NCBI GenBank assembly: GCA_027625915.1
Contig: JANTQA010000023.1
Coordinates: forward strand, 12,462,001 to 12,526,000
Reading direction: 5' to 3'
DNA: 64,000 bases
From: Anaeramoeba flamelloides
Taxonomy: Eukaryota > Metamonada > Anaeramoebidae
The position numbers and the translations under genes were made by a program. Numbering within the stretch: the first letter of the stretch is position 1; every line of letters begins with the position of its first letter. Below the pieces are notes generated by a model. The model ran no database searches. It was not told where the DNA came from and was given only the letters and a program-made list of their open reading frames with translations. This document shows positions 33,801 through 44,758 of this stretch, one piece after another.

Positions 33801-36683
33801 TATAAATTTAGAAAAAAATGATATTTTGTATTATTTTAGGCCAGCTATTTGAATCCATTTATAAAAAATATATTAATATGAATCTTCATTTAAAAAAAAG
33901 AATAGAAATCTCATATTTATAAACTTGGGGGGGTAATAAACAAAAAAAATACTTTCAATTTTCATCGGGTTTTTTACTTTTGGTATTTCACTTTTACTCT
34001 ATTTTTATTCTAGAAATATAACTTCCCCAACTATACAGTGGTCATTTATAAGACTTGTAATAAGATTTTCAATTATAAAATCGTAAAAATTATGATAATA
34101 ATTTACCTGGTGTCAGAAAGTTAAACTGAAAAACCAAATTTTTGAATCCAAGAAAAAAAATGTGTAATCAATTTTTTTGTTTTTGAATTGATCAAACAAA
34201 TTAATATAAAAAAAAATCTTTCATAATACCAATCTTCAATTTTCAAAACTGGAATGCTCTTGGATTTAATCAATTTAAAAACAATCATTGAAAATTAATT
34301 TCGGGTTTTGTTGATTATTTGATTTTAAAATACATTTTTCGTCAAAATTGCTTTCACAAAATACTGATCTAGGGAGTCAATTAAATTGAAATTTTTTTAT
34401 TTTATGATATTATCATAATTGAATTTTCTATATATATATATATATAAACAAGTTTATCATACAAAATCGATTAATTATATAAAATCCAATGGTGCGTTAG
34501 TATCAGATGTGATATTTTTACAATCAAACCAGGGGAATTGGAATTTTTCTGTTATGATATGATTGAAATTCATTTTTTATGTATTTAAAAGACAATTACC
34601 TACTAGAAGATCTATATTTTATTAGTCTTAATTATTCCCTCAATCTAAACTCCTTTTCAGCCAAAGGGGCCTAGTTTTAGAAGATAAATAGAACATATTA
34701 AATGGGTTTAGTTCATTATTTTTCTCAAAAAAAAATTTTAATTTTTATATCAAAATCATTTTTTTCACATTTTGAAATTTTTTTATTATTAGTTGTTTAC
34801 TTTTTTTTTATTTTTTGATTTTTGCTTTTTTATTTTTTTTAAAAATTAAATTTGAAAAAATAATTAAAAACCCCAAATTAACATTAAGTAAAGTAAGTCA
34901 TTGTATTTTCTTTTAAAATTCATACATTTACAAAATAAAGAATTGTATTGTCAATAATTTTAGTTGCCTAAAGAAATTGAGAAAATTTGCACGAGACGTT
35001 CCAATGAAAAGGGAACAAAAAAATATTTTAAAAAAATTTTTTTAAAAATTTTATGGTTTGTTCAGGTATTTCTATTATGAATCTCAACTCTAATCTCTTG
35101 TTTATTATTTATTGTATTTCTAAACAATCTAAGTTTGGTTGATTCTTAAAAATAAAGTGATTTTTTCATTTTTGGCTAAGGGTTTTGAGTGAAAGGGGTT
35201 TATTTAGAGAGTATATCTACCCAAATTGATACTAAAATAAATAATTGTGTTGTTTCCATCTTATAATGTAACACCGAACTAAACATGCTATTAAATTCGC
35301 CATGTATAAAAATTGAGGTTTTTTCCTCTTTTAAATAATAATAAAAAAAAAAAACTTCCAGGTATATTTTTTTATATAATTTTACAATTTGTAAGAGTCT
35401 ATTAGTAAATAATTCCGTACCAATGCCTTTTGTAAAAAGGTTTTATTGTTTATGAAACAAATTCCAAAATTTAGCATAAAGATTATCAAAATTAAAGATC
35501 AATTTTTAATAATTACACTGAAATATTAGTATCTTGTAATTTATTATATTTAAAAATTCCATGATTTACACAAAATCTAAAACTTTTTTCAAAAATGTTG
35601 ATCAATCACAAAAGTGTTTTTAAAAAATTCAAATTTTAATTTATTGTCTAAAATAGAAATTAAAGGTATATTATCAATTTCACAGTTTGTAATAAGCTAC
35701 TAGTATAACCATAAAATTCTGTAATTGAAGGGAAAGTGTAAGACAGAAAATGAATTTGATGTTGTTGATAGATTTCCTGGTAGTTTTGGGAAAGCTATAA
35801 CAAAAAATCAAATTGAATATTTATTTTCAAAGAGAAATTACTAATCTCTTTTTTATTTTCCAGGTTTGTAAATGGAATTTATATTACCATAAAATCCTTA
35901 TTATAGAGGGAAAATATGATACAGAAAAATAAATTTTTGATTTATCATATATTCCACATTCCCTTTGGAACAGCTGTCTCTTATTTTTAGTTTCTCAATT
36001 CTTTTTGATTTTTTTAAAATTGTTCTTATTAGATAATCAGTAGCTCTATTAATTGAATAATTTTTAAATTTTATATCAAAAAACTTTTGTATGTGATAAC
36101 ATTTTGCAAAAATTTATAATAATAAAAAAAAAAAAAAAAGGTATTAAAAATTCTTTCAATTATTTTTATTCATATTTCTTTTTATTTTTAAATATTCAAG
36201 ATGTATCAAAAAAAAAAAAAAAACTAATAATAATTTATACTAATAATTTATAAGATACATCCTGATGAAAAACTAATACATAAAAAAAAAAAAAGCTTAA
36301 AAAATATAATTTCATATATAAAAATATAAAAAAAAAAAAAAAAACGAAAAAAATCAATTCCTAAGAAAAAAATATATATATTTAGAAATTGATCAAAAAT
36401 TGGGGATTTAAAGAAAAAAATTGAATTAAACCACCAGGTAAAATAAGAAAATTATTTAATTAATTTAATTTGATTTTTTTTTTTTTTTTTTTTTTACAAA
36501 ATACGAGGATTAATAAAAGCTCAATTTATTTATTTATTTTTTTTTTTTTATTAATCCATACGCAAAAAAAAAAAGGAAAATAAGTCAAACTCTAGCCAGA
36601 TGTCACTCGTGTTGCGCAACCCACACAAATATCAAAAAATGGGGAAAAAAAAAAAACGAAACGGAAAGGAAATAAGTATATCA
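30853..36683. other. Long gene-free stretch
   Basis: Nearly 6 kb of very AT-rich DNA with no coding frame worth naming. Seen in it: a likely decayed M1 MITE end at 31965-32025 (gttaaatttcaatcaaagtttg then aaaagtgg); a (TA)9 run at 34429-34446; a loose 180-bp direct repeat at about 35384, 35681 and 35861 (tttgtaa...ataaaatcc-taattg-agggaaa); and dense A and T runs at 36120-36670. Confidence 0.45.
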
Positions 36684-38282
36684 TTATAAAAAACGGTTTT
36701 TTGACAACCAATCCAAATTGATATCTATATTAGTAATTTTTTCCTTATTTGCGAGAGTTCGTTTTTTTTTAGGATTTAATGATAAATTGGGTTTACAGCA
36801 ACGAGCAAGATTTGGGTTTTGAAATATTTTGTTGAATGGTGCATGTTTACAAATGTTGTTTTCATTAAAATTAATTTTGGAAACATAATCTTTTGAGATT
36901 GCATTCCAATAGTTACCAGAATTCAAATTATGATCTGAAATGAGTTTTTTGATGATTTTGAATTTGTTTCCTCTGTTGTTACAGTACAAATTTAAGGGGT
37001 TGTTATCAAAGTCAAGATTGATACACTCAGAGTATTTGCTAACGGGGCCATTTGGATCGACTAAATCCTTTGTTAATAATAAGCAGGAAAGAACAAATTT
37101 GGATTTCCCGATGTAAAACAAATGGCTGTTATAAAATTCCTCTTGATCTTCTTTATTAAAAAAGAAGGTTAGGCGATCAATGAACCTTTTGTCGAACCAA
37201 TACATTAAGGTTTGAAATGAAAAAATTTGACTATAAATCTTTTCTAATTCCAATTTAAGTTCTTTGGTTTTATGGTTGTTGTTATTATTGTTGCTGCTTA
37301 TGCCGTTATTATTTAAACTGTTACTATTATTACTTTCATTGTCATTGTTTGCGTTCTTAAAATTTGATTTATTCAATTGTTTTAGGATTGAATTAAATTT
37401 TAAAGATATTTCTGGTGCGTTTGGCAAATATGACAAGGACAACACTCCAATCAAGATCTCTAAAATGAATTCGGTGAATGTTCTTCTTGAATTTGATAGT
37501 AAATATTTTAATTGGTCTTGGAACTTTTCGATTTCTGTTGTGCTTGCACAGAAAATTTCACCAATTTGTTCTGCAAATTTCTTAGAATATGGCTTGATGA
37601 CCTTTTGTGGTGCCCCCCCGGCAATCGCCCACAGCTGCCCTGTCAATAGCTTGAAAACTTCTCTTCCCGATTCGATCAAATAGGCGTTGTCTTTGTTCTT
37701 GTTATTTTTTTTATTTCGTGTTCGTTGTGTGTGCCTTCTTTTGCGTTGGTTGACAGGCTTTTTGATTTTCTTTTGCACTTTTATTTTGTTGTTCAGTATT
37801 TGGCTTTTTTGTTCGACATTGAGACTAATTTGGTTTGTTACATCAATTGTTGCTTTTTTGAATTTTTTTTCTTTTTCTTGTTCTTCTTCTTCTTCTTCTG
37901 TTGCTTTTTCTTTTTCTTTTTCTTTATTTTGAATCTGTTTTGTTTCTTCTGTTCCTTTGTTTTTCTCGTTTTTGATTTTAATACGAATGCTAGTCATTGA
38001 TTTTGATTCTTGTTCTGATTCCGAATTTGCGATTGGTTTAGTTTTTGAATTTCCAAACTCTTGAAATAATTCAAAACATTTATTTTCAAAACCAAAGACA
38101 TCTTCATGATTCTCCTCAAAATTTGGTAATTCGAGAATTGGATCAGTTAGTAAAGAACCTTCGAAATCATTCAAATCGCCAAACGACGATTCAAGGATTC
38201 CAAGATCAATTAAATTGCCTTCAAGATTAAACATTTCGATACTTGTTTCTAATTGTGAATCGTATTCTGTTAGAAAATCCAT
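36684..38282 (-). CDS. Putative nuclear protein with acidic N-terminus and basic patch
   Basis: A single-exon frame of 532 residues from ATG 38282. Residues 1-75 are acidic and hydrophobic (LEGNLIDLGILESSFGDLND), as in activation domains. A KEKEKE/EEEEEEQ tract follows, then a very basic QRKRRHTQRTRNKKNNK at about 180-200 that would serve as a nuclear signal. The next 90 residues (ESGREVFKLLTGQLWAIAGG and following) look like a conserved helical domain. An N-rich insert (NNNNNN) separates a last part with Cys/His residues (CNNRGNKF, CKHAPFNK, RCCKPN) that could bind metal. No family is recognised. By shape it could be a transcription or chromatin factor; this is inference. Confidence 0.75.
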   Translation of the reverse strand: MDFLTEYDSQLETSIEMFNLEGNLIDLGILESSFGDLNDFEGSLLTDPILELPNFEENHEDVFGFENKCFELFQEFGNSKTKPIANSESEQESKSMTSIRIKIKNEKNKGTEETKQIQNKEKEKEKATEEEEEEQEKEKKFKKATIDVTNQISLNVEQKSQILNNKIKVQKKIKKPVNQRKRRHTQRTRNKKNNKNKDNAYLIESGREVFKLLTGQLWAIAGGAPQKVIKPYSKKFAEQIGEIFCASTTEIEKFQDQLKYLLSNSRRTFTEFILEILIGVLSLSYLPNAPEISLKFNSILKQLNKSNFKNANNDNESNNSNSLNNNGISSNNNNNNHKTKELKLELEKIYSQIFSFQTLMYWFDKRFIDRLTFFFNKEDQEEFYNSHLFYIGKSKFVLSCLLLTKDLVDPNGPVSKYSECINLDFDNNPLNLYCNNRGNKFKIIKKLISDHNLNSGNYWNAISKDYVSKINFNENNICKHAPFNKIFQNPNLARCCKPNLSLNPKKKRTLANKEKITNIDINLDWLSKNRFL

Positions 38283-39064
38283 AAGTGTTGGAGAAAATTA
38301 CTTGTTGTGGTTGTTGTTTTCGTTTTTGCAGTTCGAAGAGAAATTCAAAAATGGTTGTGTGGGAAGTGTTTTTTGTGTTGCAGCGATATTTGTAGAAAGT
38401 TCAAAGTCTGTTTTTTGTTTTAAAGTTAAGGGTATTATTGGCTTGGAAAAATTTGATAAAAAAAAGAATAAAAAAAAATTTTTTTCAGGAATGAAAAGAA
38501 AAAAGAGTGATTATTTTTTTTTGATTTTTGTTATAAACACAAATTCAATTTTGGAAACATCCAAAATAATTGGTTTTTCAAGTTTAAAGCCCTGAGTGAT
38601 TTAAAACAAAAACTTATTTTGTTAAAAAATAATTAGGTATACATTTTTAGTTTTAAATGTTGATCGAATGGAAAGGAATCGAAATAAATCTTGGATTTAA
38701 TGAAAACAAATCACATTTTTAGACAAACCAATTCAAAAAATCCATCCACACAAAAATTTTTTGGAGTAAAATTTTAAACAAGAAAATAAGAAAATAAAAA
38801 GGGATCAAATTCAGAAATTTCCTTAAACAGGTGTTGAATCCTTTTTTTTTCTTAAAAGATGTTCTGAATCGAAAAAAATGAAAATTTTTTGTCAATTGAA
38901 AAAGGATTCTGACAAAACGATTTTTTTTTTCAGAAATTTTATTTAGTCACTACCAATTCGATTTGATCAAAAAATCTCTCAAGTCAAAGATTTAAAGAAT
39001 TCCTTTGTTATTTTTTTGTTGTTCCCTTGATGAAAGAAAAAGAATTTATTACTCTTCCTTATAG
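38283..39064. other. Spacer upstream of the nuclear protein gene
   Basis: Probably holds the promoter of the 36684-38282 gene. A plus-strand frame running to 38595 overlaps that gene's start and is likely its shadow. Confidence 0.35.
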
Positions 39065-39214
39065 TCGAAATTAAAGCCACATACTGATTTTCTCGGGAAA
39101 GGAACTATCAAGGAGTGTATTTCCATTTTTTACATTTCAACAAGGGATGCCTTTCAAATGGCTTTCATCAATGTACTTGGGTGTTTAGGAAGAACACACA
39201 AACAATACATTTGA
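39065..39214 (+). pseudogene. Orphan exon-like open stretch
   Basis: Directly after a splice-acceptor-like cttccttatag, 49 codons are open with richer composition than the surroundings, including HTDFLGKGTIKECISIF and INVLGCLGRTHKQYI. There is no ATG, and no donor or partner exon was found. It may be a leftover exon of a lost gene. The family is unknown. Confidence 0.25.
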
Positions 39215-40854
39215 ACATCACAAAATTGAAAGAGAGATAAAAACACTGTAAAATTTTAAAAAAAAATGATTTTTGACCAACGAAAAAAAAAGAATTTGTT
39301 TTTGTTTTTTTGATTTTGGGTTTTTTTCTTTTAAACAAAAACAAATGATATAAATTAGATCTATCCAAGGATTTGTTGTTACACCAAGCTTCCCACTTCT
39401 GATTTCCTGGGTCTAATAGATTTTTAATAGGCAGTTAATTTTGTTAAAATTAAATTTTTGAAGTAAATTTTGATTTTTGGTTTTGGTTAAATTGAAATTT
39501 TTAACTCTATGGTACAGTTTTAATTTTAGAGTAAAAATTTGTTTTTACAATTAGTTTTTTGGGATTTTTTATCAGAGTTTTTACTGTTTTGAAAAATGTT
39601 ACAACTTAAAAAAAAATAATTTGTAATCATATTAAACCCTTCTTCATCTGATTAAAAAGGTATAATTTCTGTGGACTATGAATTGTTTCTGAGATCTTTC
39701 TGATCAAACCGAAAAGTGGAAGAATAAAAAAGAAATAAATATCAAAATTTTTAAAGTTGAATTTTGAATGAATAGGTTAGGAATACTGTTTTTTGGAGAG
39801 TTTTAAAAATTTTATCAGATTTTTTCTCTCAATTTACAGATATTTTAATATTTAACAGACTTTATTTTTTTTTTCAAATTTGGGTGTTACAAAATTAAAA
39901 TGTATGTAGATCTGTGGCTATTTTTTTGGTATTTTTAATAAAAAAGAAATAGTCAATTTTGAGTTCGTAAAACTCTTTTAAAGGGGTAGGTATATTTTAC
40001 TAATTTATAGTCCCTTAATTTATAAGATATTGAAGTCTTAACAATTCATGTTTTACAAAATACTTTGATTTTTTGATCAAGGGGTCCTGTAATAAATACT
40101 AGTCTAATATACTTACCTATAAAAATAATGGAATCAAAATAATTAAAAAATTAATCAAGAAAAAACATTATGAAAAATTTTTTATTTCTTGAATTCACTC
40201 TAAAATTTAAAAAGTATTGGATAGATATTAAACTTTAATAAACGTTAGGTAGTTTTATTTAGGACTCAATGAAAAAGATGTTTAGTTATAAATAGGATTT
40301 GATCAAAAAAAAAAAGTGTTTGTTGATTTGTGATTTTCTTTTGAAATTTCTAATAAAAAAGAACAATTGTTTGGTTTAATTTAGAAACACCAAAACTACA
40401 GTCACGTAACCTTTGGTTAACTTCAACCCTTTATCATACATATACAATTATAGGACTCTTGTTTCAGTACTATCATTTTATTTTTTTTTTCATCTGATGT
40501 GGTTTCAGGATTATCTCCTATAAATCAATTCTGGATCTCAAGAGACAAATGACAGATTTCAATAATTAAATACCCCATGTGTCCCTAGAATGGACTTCTT
40601 TTAGAGAGCCCTTGGCAAGTGTATTTTTACCTTTTCTCCCTCTTATGTGATTTCAATTTTATGCATAATTTCATATTTCGATACACTCTAATAACCACCT
40701 TATTTTTTTCAATCGTGACTATTCTCCCAAATATCAATAATTTCAGACCTGCTAGAAAAAAGGAAGAACAATTAAAACATATTCTTTTATTCTTTAACTC
40801 TTAGTTCTTAAATTTTGTTAAATTCTAATTTTAAAAATTAACAATGTAGAGAAT
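39215..40854. other. Intergenic, nothing recognised
   Basis: AT-rich spacer. At 40012-40020 atagtcccttaa resembles a P1-type terminus, but no partner end could be found. The stretch 40380-40760 is slightly richer in G+C but full of stops on both strands. Confidence 0.35.
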
Positions 40855-42065
40855 AGTAACTCTTATTTATTTTTTTTCCCAAAGGCAAGAGAGTAATTAT
40901 TTACATAAGGATACAATTAAACCCGATATGCAACTTCATTTGTCAACTTTAGAGGAATGAATAATCATTTTTTAAAAGAATTCATTTTTCCCCAATTATA
41001 TTTTGAGTCGAAAAGATCTTGATCCTTTTTTGTTGGGTTTTTGGATCAAATTCGAAAAATAAAAATTTGCAAAAAAATTTATTTTTGAATAAATATCACT
41101 TTTAGTAATATCTGAGAGTCTTTATGAAAGAGCAACGCTCTTTCTTTAATATTATTTTAAAAAATACCTGAAAAATAAATCAAATATTGTATCCTTGAAG
41201 ATCTAAAAAATTTGAACATTTATTTTATTCAGAAATATTTATTAAATTTCTTGAAATTTAAAAGACTTGTCAATATACTTTTTCAAATATCAAGAGTATA
41301 AACAAGGAACTGTTTGTATTAAAATCAGTTATTTGACAATATCTATTATTTTTATTATTATTAGAAATATGCATTTGAATTGTTTTATTTGTTGCAAAAT
41401 CTTGAAAAAAATGAGAAATCAATGTAAAACCTATTTGATACATTTAATCATCTGTGTTGTTAATAACCCACTGAATAAATTAAGATTGGGTTTATAATTA
41501 TTGATTATAAATGATCAAATTAAAAAGTATTTCTCTAGATTGAAAGTTGAATTTTCCAGGTTTTAAAAAAGTATTTCGGGAGAATTTTTGATTTGATTCT
41601 TTGGTTCTTTTTCTCAGAGTTTTTCATTTAATCCCTAGAAAAAATCGATTTGGTCTGTCCTTTTAATCAAAAAATTATATTTTTTTACAAGTTTAAAATA
41701 AGTATTGTCTTTTTTTTGATATTAAGTGGATTTTTTAAACTTAATTATTTTAGAACTTAGTGGTTTGATTTTTAAAGTGTATTTTTGTAGACTTCCTTTA
41801 CAGGAAATAAGATTTCAATCTTCTTTCAAAGAAAGTAATTTTTTTTTAAATAATTCAGAAATATCTTGGATTCTGAACTTTTCAAAAATGATAAAAATGG
41901 ATCAGACTTTTAAAAACAATAATTCATTTTAGAAAATAGTATTAAAAGCAAGTTCTGTCTTCTAGTTATCAGATTTTACTTTATTTTTCAATTCCAAGAT
42001 ATGGTAAAAATTTTTTAATTTGTTAGTAAATTTACTTGAAGCTTTTTTTTAAGTTTACTAGTCCC
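40855..42065. mobile_element. TTAA-type MITE, family P1, copy 2
   Basis: Collinear with 19690-20901 from agtaactcttattta to ttactagtccc, followed by TTAA (42066-42069). The first eight or nine bases of the left terminus (gggacc) and its TTAA are missing, so the left end has been lost or mutated after insertion. No coding potential. Confidence 0.85.
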
Positions 42066-42069
42066 TTAA

Positions 42070-43733
42070 ATGATTTTGCTAATCTACGGTTGTTGTATTT
42101 TGACTTTTCATACTTTTCGATTCAATACTAGTGTTTCAAGATTTAATTTATTTGGATTTTATTGGGAAAAACAAAAAATATATAAAAAAAAATAATAAAG
42201 AAAATATGTGGTATACTCAACCAATTCTATAATAAACACAACAAAAATTTTCTTATTTTGTTTATTGAATCAATTAACCCACTTATAATATATATATTAT
42301 CAATAAAAATCCATGAAAAAAAAAAAAATGCGAACTAAAAAACAATAAAAAATTGATCTTAAATTTAAATTGGTATCCAAAGAATATATTTTTTTCAAAT
42401 TATATTAAACTTATTGTTTACTTTACAAGAAAGATATATATAATTGAAAAAAAAAAACTAAAAACTGTATTAATACACATTTCTAAACATTTAAAGAAAA
42501 TTTTGGATTGATATAAAAAATATAAAAATAACAAAATTTAAAAAAAGTCAATATTCATGCTATAATCAAATTTGCTTAATTAATATTTTACATCAAATTT
42601 CAACAAGATAACATAATTAAAATTCACAAAATACCATTCCTAATTCTTTTTGTGAATATAATTGCATTTATTCAACAACTAATTAGCATGTTAAATATTT
42701 AGTGACTTGTATAGTCATATTAAAAAAGTACAAAGTTGTTTTCATAAGAGATTTGTCAGAATTAAAGATTTTTGAAAGTTTTAGTGTTTTAAGAAAGTAA
42801 AAAATTATTTTAAAAAAAGTTTTTTCCTTCATATTTTAACCACTACACAGCATTTAAAGGTTGATCCTTCACCCTTTTAAAACAGAAATGGGATAACAGT
42901 TTTGTAAAAGTCTTCACTTTTTAAAATAAACTATAATGAAAATTTTCATTTATTTTTTGATAAATAAAAGTACCATTGTTTATGATTAGATTCAAATTAT
43001 GGAAATTGAGCACTCTTAATTTTATGTTTCATTTGGTGTTATGTAATAAACTTGTAATTTTATTAACCAACCTAATAATTGGACTTGGCCTTAGTTTAAA
43101 AATATATTCAAAAATAAGTAAAAAATATTCAATACTATAAGACATTACTAGTATTAATATAAGGCTTGTTCATAGTATAAGATGCATTAAAAATTAAAAT
43201 ATGATTCTTATATATATATATATATATATATATATAAGCCAAATTTCAAAATTCAGGGGTAAAGTTTTTAATTATTATTTTTTCCTTTTTTCATTTGTAT
43301 TTCAAAAATATAAAAGATTATACTATATTTTGAGTTATTAATTTATATTGGTTATTATTTCTAAACACTTTATTAAAATACAATATTATTCAAAAAAAAA
43401 AAAAAAACAATTATATAACTTTTTTTTTTTGGGTGAAAAATCTTCCACTATTTTTGAAATTAAGCTTATATAGAAACCCCGTACATCAATTGATAAAAGA
43501 GACTGATTATAAATAGTAAGTAAATATGATATTGATTCTTTGCGACTTTTACAATTTCAAAAGAAATTCGAAAAATGAAGGATCAAATTTGAAAATTTAT
43601 TTCAAAAAAAAGAGTTAATTTTAAAGATGAAATTTTTATCGTCCATCAAATTTTAAAAAAATTCAAAAAAGCGGAAAAAATATAATTAAATTATATTCTA
43701 AATTTAAAAGTTAATAAAAATATCAAGGATTAA
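42070..43733. other. Intergenic; TA microsatellite
   Basis: Gene-free AT-rich DNA with a (TA)14 run at 43209-43236 and several A and T runs. Nothing else recognised. Confidence 0.4.
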
Positions 43734-44365
43734 ACCTTCAAAATTGATTTGACCTTTGGTATACTATTGGGTAGTCAATTAGATGTTACATTTGAAAAAG
43801 AAGGAAAAAAAGCACAGATTTTTTTAGAAACACTTTATTATTATAGGTTATAGACATGTGTTTTTTTGATTGCTAACTCTCATTCTACAATTAAAATTGA
43901 TTAGATTTTTTTTTTTCCTTTTTACAATCTTTTTCAGGTATGGTTATATCTGTTTTTTAATAATTCTTCTTCGTAGACTTAGCTATTCTTCAATTACAAA
44001 TTTATTTTGAAAGTTTATTTTGGATGAGAATGTATAGTTTTGAAATTATAGTCAGGAACAGGTGAAATATTTGCTGAATGTTTGAAAAGATCACAAGAAG
44101 TGTTTAAAGAAATAAAATTTCATCAGACTTCAAAAGTATGCTTGAACAATTTTGGTGATATCTTTCCCTGAAGAAGAGACAATATGAGAACCACAAACTC
44201 TAAAAATTTGAATCTTTTGACTTTGACAAAAGAAAAGAAAACTACAAGGCAACAAAACAAGAAATAGATCGGATATTATTTTCAATCAATTTGCATAAAG
44301 ATCTTGCGAAAAGTTTTTTTATGAATTTTCTTTGTGCTCAATTATTGTCAGCTTTGACCTGGTAA
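43734..44365 (+). pseudogene. Decayed host gene with helical, BAR-like coding remnants
   Basis: Two coding-like stretches on the plus strand. 43734-43850 is open and includes FGILLGSQLDVTFEKEGKKA. From a likely acceptor (attatAG at 44049-44051) a second stretch starts SGTGEIFAECLKRSQEVFKE and stays open to 44168. The sense frame then shifts by one at about 44165 (SLKKRQYENHKL), has a TAA at 44201, and goes on with FDFDKRKENYKATKQEIDRI to QLLSALTW at 44362. Long amphipathic helices with the DFDKRKENY and FF-NFLCAQ patterns recall BAR domains, but this is a guess from pattern only. One frameshift and one internal stop suggest a pseudogene, unless small introns are present. Confidence 0.45.
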
Positions 44366-44512
44366 ACATTTCATTGGAAGAATTACAATCTTGTTTTTTA
44401 GAAGGAATTTTGATCCCTTTATTCAAAAAACAAAAAAGAAAACAAGAAAACAAAAAAACAAAAAAAAAAAACAATGGAAGGTTTTATTTGATAGAGTGAA
44501 GGAATGATCCGA

Positions 44513-44758
44513 TCACATGAACTGTTGCTTCTTTTTTGTTAGATTTATTAATAAATAAAAGATAAAAATAAGTACAATCAGAATAAATAATTCGATACAA
44601 TACATCACTTTTGATTTTTTGTTTAGCTTTTCAATTTCGCTTTTGTATATTTTCAATTTTGAAATTGTTTCTTCCATATTTACTTCTTCTGTTGATTCTT
44701 TTTGTTTTTCTTGAATTTCTTCAATTGGCTCTTTGTTTTTTTCTTGTTCCTCTGTCAT
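44513..44758 (-). CDS. Small tail-anchored membrane protein
   Basis: 81 residues from ATG 44758. The first 30 residues are E/K/Q-rich. A short coiled-coil-like helix follows (EETISKLKIYKSEIEKLNKK). The hydrophobic segment VMYCIELFILIVLIFIFYLL spans about residues 51-72, and the protein ends in KKKQQFM. One span close to the C-terminus with a cytosolic N-terminal part is the form of tail-anchored proteins. It is too short for a SNARE and has no SNARE zero-layer residue that I can point to. Family unknown. Confidence 0.6.
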   Translation of the reverse strand: MTEEQEKNKEPIEEIQEKQKESTEEVNMEETISKLKIYKSEIEKLNKKSKVMYCIELFILIVLIFIFYLLINLTKKKQQFM

